In this document: positions 57,458 through 64,000 of the stretch, piece by piece
Layout of the letters: each line of letters starts with the position of its first letter
How positions within the stretch are numbered: the first letter of the stretch is position 1
DNA from: Hydrogenophaga sp.
GTDB taxonomy: Bacteria; Pseudomonadota; Gammaproteobacteria; Burkholderiales; Burkholderiaceae_C
Assembly: GCF_026125785.1 (NCBI RefSeq)
Contig: NZ_JAHCKL010000003.1
Location: 248,001-312,000, forward strand
Reading direction: 5' to 3'
DNA: 64,000 nt
The notes under the pieces: model-generated
What the model was told of the DNA's origin: nothing
What the model saw: only the letters and a program-made list of their open reading frames with translations
Database searches by the model: none
Program-made: the position numbers and the translations under genes

Positions 57458-57540
57458 TGAAAGTTTTGGATCCATATGACCATGGTCGTCTTTTGGATAA
57501 TTTGTGTAAATATATGATTTTTATGAACAAAACATCATTG

Positions 57541-57569
57541 TTGACGCATTGATCTTGTCTAAATACAAT
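57541..57569 (+). promoter_or_regulatory. Sigma-70 promoter of the P450 operon
   Basis: TTGACG, 17 bp, TACAAT: a near-consensus promoter in a markedly AT-rich stretch, ending about 33 bp before the reductase ATG. Predicted start is near 57576. Confidence 0.8.
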
Positions 57570-57579
57570 GGTCTTACCA
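57569..57579. promoter_or_regulatory. Proximal TGGT-N3-ACCA operator overlapping the transcription start
   Basis: TGGTCTTACCA directly abuts the -10 element, so a bound GntR/FadR-type protein would block the promoter. With the distal site 122 bp away (centre to centre) it could support looping. No GntR gene is in the window. Confidence 0.62.
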
Positions 57580-57601
57580 AGAAAACAAGGAGACAGGTTT
57601 G

Positions 57602-58840
57602 ATGTCGACAGGCATGCACGGTCCGGTGGTCGTCGTCGGCGCCGGCCACGCGGGCGGCACCGTTGCCGCGCTGTTGCGCCAGTACGGCTGGGTCGGCGCC
57701 ATCACGCTCGTTGGGGCAGAGCGGCGTGCGCCCTACCAGCGTCCGCCGCTGTCCAAGGGGTTGATGTTGGGCAAGGTGGCTCCCGACGAGCTGCAGCTCA
57801 AGCCCGATGCGTTTTACGCCGAACGGCAGATCGCGCTGCGCCTGGGCCGCGAGGTCCTGCGCATCGACCGCGAATCCCGCCAGGTGCATCTGGATGGCGG
57901 TGAGTTTCTGCCCTATGAACACCTGGTGATCGCGACCGGCGCACGGCTCAGGCCGTTGCCAGTGCCCGGTGCCGGGCTGGCGGGTGTGGTGTCGCTGCGC
58001 ACCGCCGACGACGCCATGCGCCTGCGCGAGGCGGTGCGGCCTGGCACGCGTGTCGTCGTGGTCGGGGGTGGCTACATCGGCCTGGAGGCGGCGGCGTCGG
58101 CGCGCAGCCTGGGCGCCGAAGTCTGCGTGCTGGAGCGCGAAGACCGCCTGATGGCGCGCGTGGCCTCGCGGGAGCTGGCGGCTTTCGTGGCCGGCTATGC
58201 GCGCGGCCAGGGGGTGGCCATCGAACTCGGCGCCAGCGTGGTGGGTTTTGACGGTGAGGCCGAGCGCGTGCGCGCCGCCCGGCTGGCCGATGGCCGTGTG
58301 CTGCCCTGCGACCTCGCGCTCGTCGGCATCGGCGTGCTGGCCGAACAGTCGCTGGCCGAGCAGGCCGGCCTGGCGTGCGAAGACGGCATCGTGGTGGACG
58401 AGGAGGCGCGCACCGGCGACCCCGCCGTCAGCGCGATCGGGGATTGCACCCGTCGCCCGATCGCTCTTTTTGAGCGGCGCGCGCGCCTGGAGAGCGTGCA
58501 CAACGCCATGGAACAGGCCAAGCAGGTGGCTGCCCGCCTGTGCGGCAAGCCCCAACCGCCGGCCGAGGCCCCCTGGACCTGGTCCGACCAGTTCGACCTG
58601 CGTCTGCAGATCGCCGGCCTGACCACGCCGGGCGACCAGGTGGTCGTGCGCGGCGATCCAGAGGGCCGTGCGTTCGCCATCTTCCATCTGTCGCCCGAAG
58701 GCGTTCTGCGCGCCGTCGAAGCCGTCAACTCGCCCATGGACTTTGCCTTCGCCCGCATGGCCATTGGCAAGCGCATGCGAACGCCGGGCGAGCGCCTGCG
58801 CGATGTGGCCATTCCACTCAAGGAAGTGGCCATTGCCTGA
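57602..58840 (+). CDS. NADH-ferredoxin reductase of the P450 system (FAD-dependent)
   Basis: A 412-aa FAD/NAD-binding reductase of the putidaredoxin-reductase type. FAD site VVVVGAGHAGGTVA, NAD site VVVVGGGYIGLEAAASA, and the family blocks YQRPPLSKG and AIGDCTRRP are clear. It takes electrons from NADH to the ferredoxin encoded next. RBS AAGGAGACAGG; ATG 57602 preferred to the TTG one codon earlier. Confidence 0.94.
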   Translation: MSTGMHGPVVVVGAGHAGGTVAALLRQYGWVGAITLVGAERRAPYQRPPLSKGLMLGKVAPDELQLKPDAFYAERQIALRLGREVLRIDRESRQVHLDGGEFLPYEHLVIATGARLRPLPVPGAGLAGVVSLRTADDAMRLREAVRPGTRVVVVGGGYIGLEAAASARSLGAEVCVLEREDRLMARVASRELAAFVAGYARGQGVAIELGASVVGFDGEAERVRAARLADGRVLPCDLALVGIGVLAEQSLAEQAGLACEDGIVVDEEARTGDPAVSAIGDCTRRPIALFERRARLESVHNAMEQAKQVAARLCGKPQPPAEAPWTWSDQFDLRLQIAGLTTPGDQVVVRGDPEGRAFAIFHLSPEGVLRAVEAVNSPMDFAFARMAIGKRMRTPGERLRDVAIPLKEVAIA

Positions 58841-58913
58841 CCGACCGATTCGCCTCACAAAAACAGCGGCCCGAACGGGCCTTGACCATCCCACCATCCA
58901 GGAGAAACAGCCC

Positions 58914-59234
58914 ATGCCCATCATCAAATTTGTCGAACACGGCGGCACCGAACACGTGGTTGACGTGCCCGACGGAACCTCGGCCATGCAGGCCGCCGTC
59001 AGCAACGGCGTGCCCGGCATCGATGGCGACTGCGGCGGCATCTGCGCCTGCGCCACCTGCCATGTCTATGTGGACAAGGACTGGGTGGAGCGCACCGGTG
59101 GCCGTGGCGAGCAGGAGCATTCCATGCTGACCTTCTCGCCCATCCTGGAGGACAACTCCCGCCTGTGCTGCCAGATCACCATGCGTCCCGAACTCGATGG
59201 CCTGGTCCTGCACCTGCCCATCGGCCAGCACTGA
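58914..59234 (+). CDS. 2Fe-2S ferredoxin (putidaredoxin-like)
   Basis: A 106-aa class I P450 ferredoxin with the ligand pattern CGGICACATC plus a distal Cys (RLCCQ). It shuttles electrons from the reductase to the P450. RBS AGGAG. The 73-bp gap before it contains a GGCCCG-AA-CGGGCC hairpin (58868-58881) that may tune expression. Confidence 0.95.
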   Translation: MPIIKFVEHGGTEHVVDVPDGTSAMQAAVSNGVPGIDGDCGGICACATCHVYVDKDWVERTGGRGEQEHSMLTFSPILEDNSRLCCQITMRPELDGLVLHLPIGQH

Positions 59235-59257
59235 ACCCACGACGAGGAGACCACCCC

Positions 59258-60517
59258 ATGCAAGCCGTGCTCAAAGACTCCCTGACACCCGCACCCGATG
59301 CCACAAAGCAAGCGATCGAGGACCTCGATCCGACGCTGCAGTACCGCTTCATGACCGATACGCAGGACGCGATCTTCGCCCGCCTGCGCAAGGAAGCGCC
59401 GGTGCACTACCTCAAGCAGAGCCAGTACGGCCCGCTGTGGAACGTCACGCGCTACAAGGACATTGTCGATATCGAGATCGATCACCAGACCTTCTCTTCC
59501 GACGTGAAGTACGGCGGCATTCTCATCAAGGATCTGCCCGAAAGCATGCGCCGCACCAGCTTCATCAATGCGGATCCACCGCTGCACGACGACCAGCGCA
59601 AGGTGGTCAGCCCCGTGGTCTCTCCGGGCAACCTGGTGCGCATGGAGGACCGCGTGCGCAAGGAGGCCAACGACATCCTCGATTCGCTGCCCGTGGGCGA
59701 GACCTTCGACTGGGTCGATCGCGTGGCCATCGAGCTGACCGGTCGCGTGCTGGCCGAGCTGATGGACACGCCGCGCGACGAGCGCCGCCTGCTCACCTAC
59801 TGGAGCGACATCGTCAACGTGGACCTGCAGGTGGGTGGCGACATCGACACCGAGGAGAAGCGCTACGCCAAGCTCAAGGAGTGCGCGGCCTACTTCGGCG
59901 TGCTGTTCAACCAGCGCAAGCAGCAGGCGCCCGGGCCGGATTTGATCTCCATGCTCGCGCACTCGCCGGCCACCGCCAACATGCCGGCGCAGGAGTTCCT
60001 GGGCATGATCGTGCTGCTCATGGTGGGCGGCAACGACACCACGCGCAATTCCATCACCGGCGGACTGCTTGCGCTCAACCAGTTTCCTGACGAGTACGCC
60101 CGCCTGCGTGCCAACCCCAAGCTGGTCAACTCTCTGGTACCCGAGATCATCCGCTGGGTCACGCCGGTGCCGCACATGCGCCGCACCGTCACGCAGGACA
60201 CCGAGTTCCGCGGCCACAAGATGAAGAAGGGCGACAAGGTCGTCATCTGGTACATCTCCGGCAACCGGGACGAGGAGATGATCCCCGAGCCCTACCAGTT
60301 CAAGATCGACCGCGCCAACCCGCGCGCGCACCTGTCCTTCGGCATGGGCATCCACCGTTGCCTGGGCAACCGGCTGGCCGAGCTGCAGCTGCGCGTGCTC
60401 TGGGAAGAGATCCTCAAGCGCCCCTGGGTCATCGATGTGGTCGGCCCCGCCGAGCGCAAGTTCGCCAACAACCTGCGGGGTTTTGCCGCCATGCCGGTGC
60501 GCATCCGCAATGCCTGA
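59258..60517 (+). CDS. Cytochrome P450 (class I, CYP153-like)
   Basis: A 419-aa soluble P450. Haem-thiolate loop FGMGIHRCLGNRLAE, I-helix oxygen motif GGNDTTRN, K-helix EIIRW and C-helix DPPLHDDQRKVV are all normal. The sequence around GIHRCLGNRLAELQLRVLWEEI and the length resemble CYP153 terminal alkane/fatty-acid hydroxylases, but related families hydroxylating terpenoids look similar, so substrate is open. It lies in an operon with its own reductase and ferredoxin and an aldehyde dehydrogenase, consistent with alcohol-to-acid processing of its product. Confidence 0.92.
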   Translation: MQAVLKDSLTPAPDATKQAIEDLDPTLQYRFMTDTQDAIFARLRKEAPVHYLKQSQYGPLWNVTRYKDIVDIEIDHQTFSSDVKYGGILIKDLPESMRRTSFINADPPLHDDQRKVVSPVVSPGNLVRMEDRVRKEANDILDSLPVGETFDWVDRVAIELTGRVLAELMDTPRDERRLLTYWSDIVNVDLQVGGDIDTEEKRYAKLKECAAYFGVLFNQRKQQAPGPDLISMLAHSPATANMPAQEFLGMIVLLMVGGNDTTRNSITGGLLALNQFPDEYARLRANPKLVNSLVPEIIRWVTPVPHMRRTVTQDTEFRGHKMKKGDKVVIWYISGNRDEEMIPEPYQFKIDRANPRAHLSFGMGIHRCLGNRLAELQLRVLWEEILKRPWVIDVVGPAERKFANNLRGFAAMPVRIRNA

Positions 60518-60532
60518 ACCAAGGAGCCACCA

Positions 60533-62023
60533 ATGAACGACCAGACACCTGCCCAGTACCTGCGCCCCGCGTTCCTCGACGGCAAGGCCAAGGGCCTGCT
60601 GATCGACGGCCAATGGGTGCCGGCCGCTTCCGGCAAGACGTTCGCCACCAGCAACCCGGCCACCGGCGAAGAGCTGGCCACAATGGCCGAAGCCGGCGCC
60701 GCCGACGTGGACCGCGCGGTGGCCGCCGCGCGCCGTGCCTTCGAAGGCCCCTGGCGCAAGACCAAGCCTTTCGAGCGTCAGCAGCTTCTGCTCAGGCTGG
60801 CCGACCTGGTCGAGCGGCATTTCGACGAACTCGCCTTGCTCGACACCCTGGACATGGGTGGCCCCATCACCCGTACCAAGGCCGGTCGCCGCCGTGCCGT
60901 GGGCCTGCTGCGCTTCTACGCCGGCCTGGCCACCACCATCCATGGCCAGACCATAGAGAACTCCCTGCCGGGCGAAGTCTTCAGCTACACGCTGAAGGAG
61001 CCCGTGGGTGTGGTGGGCGCCATCATTCCCTGGAACGGCCCCCTGGGTCTGTCCATCTGGAAGATCGCGCCGGCCCTGGCCAGTGGCTGCACCATCGTGC
61101 TCAAGCCGGCGGAACAAGCCTCGCTGTCGCCGCTGCGGCTGGCCGAGCTGGTGATGGAAGCGGGTTTTCCGCCCGGTGTGGTCAACGTCGTCACCGGCTT
61201 CGGTGAAGCCGGTGCCACGCTGGCCGCTCACCCTGGCGTGGACAAGATTGCCTTCACCGGCTCCACGGAGACCGGGCAGGCCATCATCCGCGCCTCGGCG
61301 GGCAACATCAAGCGCCTCTCGCTGGAGCTGGGTGGCAAGTCGCCCGACATCGTCTTCGCCGACGCCAACCTCGACGAAGCCGTGCCCGGTGCGGCCATGG
61401 CGGTGTTCTCCAACACCGGACAGATCTGCAGCGCGGGCACGCGCCTGTTCGTGGAGAAGAAGATCTACGAGGAGTTCACCCACCGCGTGGCCGAGTACGG
61501 CAAGACGCTGAAAGTGGGCAATGGCCTGGATCCGCAGACGCAGATCGGGCCGGTGGTCTCCAGTGGGCAGCTCGAGCGCGTGCTGGGCTATCTGGACGTG
61601 GGTCAGAAGGAAGGCGCCACGGCCCTCAGCGGTGGCCAGCGCCTGCGCGGAGGTGAATACGACCAGGGCTACTTCGTGCCGCCCACGGTGTTCGCGAATG
61701 TGAGCGACGGCATGACCATCGCCCGGGAGGAAATCTTCGGGCCGGTGATCAGCGCGCTGCCTTTCGAGGACATGGACGACCTCGTGCGCCGGGCCAACGA
61801 CACCCCTTTCGGGCTCGGCAGCGGTGTGTGGACGCGCGACGTCAGCAAGGCGCACCGCATGGCGGCGGCGATCCGCGCCGGCACCGTGTGGGTGAACTGC
61901 TACCAGGCCATGGACCCGGCGGTGCCTTTCGGGGGCTACAAGATGAGTGGCTACGGACGTGAGTCCGGGGTGGAGCACATCGAGGAGTTCCTCAACACCA
62001 AAGCGGTGTTTGTCAGGACCTGA
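60533..62023 (+). CDS. NAD(P)-dependent aldehyde dehydrogenase
   Basis: A 496-aa class 1/2-like aldehyde dehydrogenase. Catalytic Cys in FSNTGQICSAGTR, general-base Glu in LELGGKSPDIVF, cofactor loop FTGSTETGQAI, and PWNGPLGLSIWKIAPALA. It probably oxidises the aldehyde produced from the P450 product. An intermediate alcohol dehydrogenase is not seen in the operon. RBS AAGGAG. Confidence 0.95.
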   Translation: MNDQTPAQYLRPAFLDGKAKGLLIDGQWVPAASGKTFATSNPATGEELATMAEAGAADVDRAVAAARRAFEGPWRKTKPFERQQLLLRLADLVERHFDELALLDTLDMGGPITRTKAGRRRAVGLLRFYAGLATTIHGQTIENSLPGEVFSYTLKEPVGVVGAIIPWNGPLGLSIWKIAPALASGCTIVLKPAEQASLSPLRLAELVMEAGFPPGVVNVVTGFGEAGATLAAHPGVDKIAFTGSTETGQAIIRASAGNIKRLSLELGGKSPDIVFADANLDEAVPGAAMAVFSNTGQICSAGTRLFVEKKIYEEFTHRVAEYGKTLKVGNGLDPQTQIGPVVSSGQLERVLGYLDVGQKEGATALSGGQRLRGGEYDQGYFVPPTVFANVSDGMTIAREEIFGPVISALPFEDMDDLVRRANDTPFGLGSGVWTRDVSKAHRMAAAIRAGTVWVNCYQAMDPAVPFGGYKMSGYGRESGVEHIEEFLNTKAVFVRT

Positions 62024-62080
62024 CAGAGCCCCGCACCGCAGCGCGGCCTCACTCTGTCGCGCCTGGGGCGCGGCGAAGGG

Positions 62081-62110
62081 TCGACAGCTGGGCTTTTCAG
62101 AAGCTGTCGA
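62081..62110. promoter_or_regulatory. Inverted repeat before the CoA transferase gene
   Basis: TCGACAGCT and AGCTGTCGA are exact 9-bp arms around a 12-base loop in the 141-bp gap. There is no T run, so it may be an operator or an mRNA processing hairpin rather than a terminator. Confidence 0.45.
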
Positions 62111-62164
62111 GGAACGGGCCCTCGTGGGCTTGGTTCATTGGCTGGATGTCTTTGGAGAACCGTG

Positions 62165-63486
62165 ATGGAATCTTTTGCACACACACCTGCGCCTGCCCGG
62201 CCGCAGGGTCCCTTGCGCGGCATGCGGGTGATCGACTTCACCCATTTCGTGGCCGGGCCTTACGCCACGCTGCTGCTGGCAGACCTCGGGGCGGAAGTGA
62301 TCAAGATCGAGAACCCCAAGCGGGGGGACGAGTTCCGGCACTACCCGCCCGCGCTGGACAAGCTCGATGGCGAGGGCGCGCCGTTCCTCTGGGTCAACCG
62401 CAACAAGAAGAGCGTGGCGGTGGACATGAAGACACCGCAGGGCCAGCAGTTGCTGCGCGAGCTGATCAAGGACGCGGACATCGTGGTGGAGAATTTTTCC
62501 ACCGGCGTGATGGAGCGCTTTGGCCTGGGCTACGAGGAACTGGCCGAAGACCATCCGCGCCTGATCTACTGCTCGGTGTCGGCCTATGGCCGCAGCGGTC
62601 CGTTTGCCGACCGCGTGGGCTTCGATCCCATCGTGCAGGCCGAGAGCGGTTTCATGTCGCTCAACGGGTATCCCGATCGGGAAGGCGTGCGCACCGGCGC
62701 GTCCGTCATGGACATCGGCACCTCCATGATGGCGGCCAATGGCATCCTGGCTGCGGTCATCGAGCGCGAGCGCAGCGGGCGCGGCCAGCTCGTCGAGACC
62801 TCGCTCTACGCCAGCGCCATGACCATGGTGGGTTATTCCCCCTTGCAGGTGTTGAGTTCGGACAACTGGAACGCTGGGCGCCATGGCAACGGCAGCCCCG
62901 ACACCGCACCCACCGGTGTGTTCCATGCGAGCGACGGCCGATCTACATCGCCTGCACCGGCACCGACATCTACCAGCGCCTGTTCAAGCTGATCGGCTGC
63001 GAGGACATGGCCAACGACCCGGTGCTGCTGGACAAGCCCGGCCGTCTCCAGCACCGCGACCGCCTGTTCGCGGCCGTGAACGAGGCCTTTGCCACCGACA
63101 CCCGCGAGAACTGGCTGGCGCGGCTGCGCGCCGCGCGGGTGCCGGCGGGCGCTGTGCGCACCATTGCCGAAGCCCTGCGTGCGCCGGAGACGGAGGCGCT
63201 CGACATCGTCTCGCACGTTCCGCATCCGGCCGGCGGCACGGTGGCCAACATCCGCTCCTCGGTCACGCTGTCCAAGACACCCATGGCCGAGCCGGTGGCC
63301 GCGCCGCGCCTGGGCGAGCACACCCGCGATGTCCTGCGCGACACGCTGGGCTACAGCGACGAGCAGCTCCAGGCACTCCAGGCGGCGGGCGTCTTCGGCA
63401 ACCGCCTGCCTGACGCGCCAGTGCCCGAATCCCGCGAAGCCGCCATGCTGCGCTGTCCTTTCCTGAATCCGCAGGCCGCTCGCTGA
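62165..63486 (+). pseudogene. CaiB/BaiF family CoA transferase gene broken by a frameshift
   Basis: A type III CoA transferase. The N-terminal part (from ATG 62165) is intact: MRVIDFTHFVAGPYATLLLADLGAEVIKIE, FSTGVMERFGLGYEEL and ASVMDIGTSMMAANGIL, up to GVFHASDGR near 62940. The match then continues in another frame with IYIACTGTDIYQRLFKLIG to 63486. One missing base near 62936-62942 explains it. Whole, the protein would be about 440 aa and would activate an acid with CoA, fitting the step after the aldehyde dehydrogenase. Either a sequencing error or a real loss. Confidence 0.88.
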
Positions 63487-63559
63487 GCGGATCTGCTGTT
63501 CCAAAGCGTCGGCACAGGCGCATCCATCCCACCATCACCATCACAACAGGAGACAAGAA

Positions 63560-64000
63560 ATGTCCTTTTTCCAAGCGCTTCTAGGTTCGCGCTGGGCCGC
63601 TCCCATCGCGACGGCCATTCTGCTGGCCAGCGGCACCGCACAGGCCCAGTTCCAGGAACGCACCATCCGCGCATCGTTCACGCTGACCAAGGAGCACGCG
63701 CTGGGCCAGGGTCTGCTCATGGTGCAGCAGTGCGTGGCACAGAAGTCCGGCGGCAAGATGAAGATCGAGCCCTACTGGTCCGCTTCCCTGGGGCCCGACG
63801 CACCCGCGATCCAGCAGTTGCGCTCCGGCACCCTGGACATGGTGGTCTCGCAGACCTCCTTCATGACGGCCATGATCCCCATGGCAGGTGTGTTCGACCT
63901 GCCTTTCCTGGTGGCCAACGAGCGCGAAGGCGACCTGCTCGCCGACGGCAAGGCCGGTGAACTGCTCAGCAGCAAGCTCGCCGGCGTGGGCCTGGTCAAT
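63560..64000 (+). CDS. TRAP transporter substrate-binding protein (DctP), N-terminal part
   Basis: The first 147 codons of a periplasmic DctP-family binding protein, cut by the window edge. The signal peptide ends ASGTAQAQ; then IRASFTLTKEHALGQGLLMVQQCV, GGKMKIEPYWSASLG and QQLRSGTLDMVVSQTSFM follow the usual DctP order. It has AGGAGACAAGAA upstream. It probably supplies the substrate of the P450 operon or a related organic acid; the DctQ/M membrane genes should lie beyond the window. Confidence 0.92.
   Translation, partial: MSFFQALLGSRWAAPIATAILLASGTAQAQFQERTIRASFTLTKEHALGQGLLMVQQCVAQKSGGKMKIEPYWSASLGPDAPAIQQLRSGTLDMVVSQTSFMTAMIPMAGVFDLPFLVANEREGDLLADGKAGELLSSKLAGVGLVN

Noticed and set aside
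57177-57530. Minus-strand open frame in the P450 upstream region
   Set aside because: It is antisense to the cupin relic, the operators and the AT-rich promoter region and has no recognisable domain or RBS.
58868-58881. Hairpin between reductase and ferredoxin genes as a terminator
   Set aside because: The stem is only 6 bp and no T run follows; the ferredoxin gene is clearly in the same operon.
57602-60517. Assigning a specific P450 substrate or family number
   Set aside because: Motifs resemble CYP153, but distinguishing it from related families needs a tree that cannot be made here.

Overview
The window reads as high-GC chromosomal DNA of a betaproteobacterium, most likely Burkholderiales, family Comamonadaceae (Hydrogenophaga-like). 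This is inferred from the gene orders yqgE-ruvX-pyrR-pyrB-pyrC'-plsC and coxB-coxA-small assembly protein-ctaG-DUF2970-coxC-SURF1-ctaA-ctaB-sco, from the aa3 oxidase subunit II with a fused cytochrome c domain, and from dispersed 'CCCCCTCGGGGGGCAGCGACCC' type hairpin repeats. No phage, insertion sequence, rRNA or CRISPR array was seen. One tRNA gene, Arg(CCT), is present.

Layout. 1-4.5 kb: a truncated TonB-dependent receptor, a quinohaemoprotein alcohol dehydrogenase and a divergent GAF-Fis regulator that has no AAA+ domain. 4.5-9.4 kb: a minus-strand housekeeping operon (yqgE, ruvX, pyrR, pyrB, catalytically dead pyrC', plsC), interrupted by an 84-bp tandem repeat array. 9.4-11.6 kb: photolyase and a glutathione S-transferase. 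11.7-18.6 kb: the most unusual block, a copper-handling operon with two PCuAC chaperones, two DUF2946-type exported proteins, an MbnP/MbnH pair (copper protein plus dihaem enzyme), an unassigned outer-membrane-like protein and a PepSY membrane protein. 18.6-21.4 kb: divergent ferric-iron ABC genes around an AT-rich palindrome. 21.4-27 kb: small accessory genes, a frameshifted glycosyltransferase, the tRNA, and a LysR/azoreductase pair. 27-36 kb: a minus-strand operon MoxR ATPase-GNAT-VWA-TamA-TamB. 36-44.7 kb: cytochrome c4, a 3-oxoadipyl-CoA-type thiolase, and an assortment of transporters, a ParA-like ATPase, a MaoC hydratase, TrmL, ComF and a BioC-like protein. 44.8-54.1 kb: the complete aa3 cytochrome oxidase and assembly operon, with a perfect FNR/Anr box at its head. 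54.2-57.2 kb: a two-component system and an EamA transporter. 57.4-64 kb: an apparently operator-controlled catabolic operon with ferredoxin reductase, ferredoxin, cytochrome P450, aldehyde dehydrogenase, a CoA transferase (frameshifted here) and the start of a TRAP transporter binding protein.

How the parts may work together. Copper is a recurring theme: the MbnP/MbnH-PCuAC operon probably captures and holds periplasmic copper, and the aa3 oxidase operon (CtaG, two SCO-like proteins, SURF1) consumes it. The P450 operon looks like a self-contained route of uptake, hydroxylation, oxidation and CoA activation for an imported organic compound. Its promoter carries two TGGT-N3-ACCA operators typical of FadR-family GntR repressors, and a relic of a cupin gene lies upstream. 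Two genes carry single-base frameshifts that may be sequencing errors or real decay.
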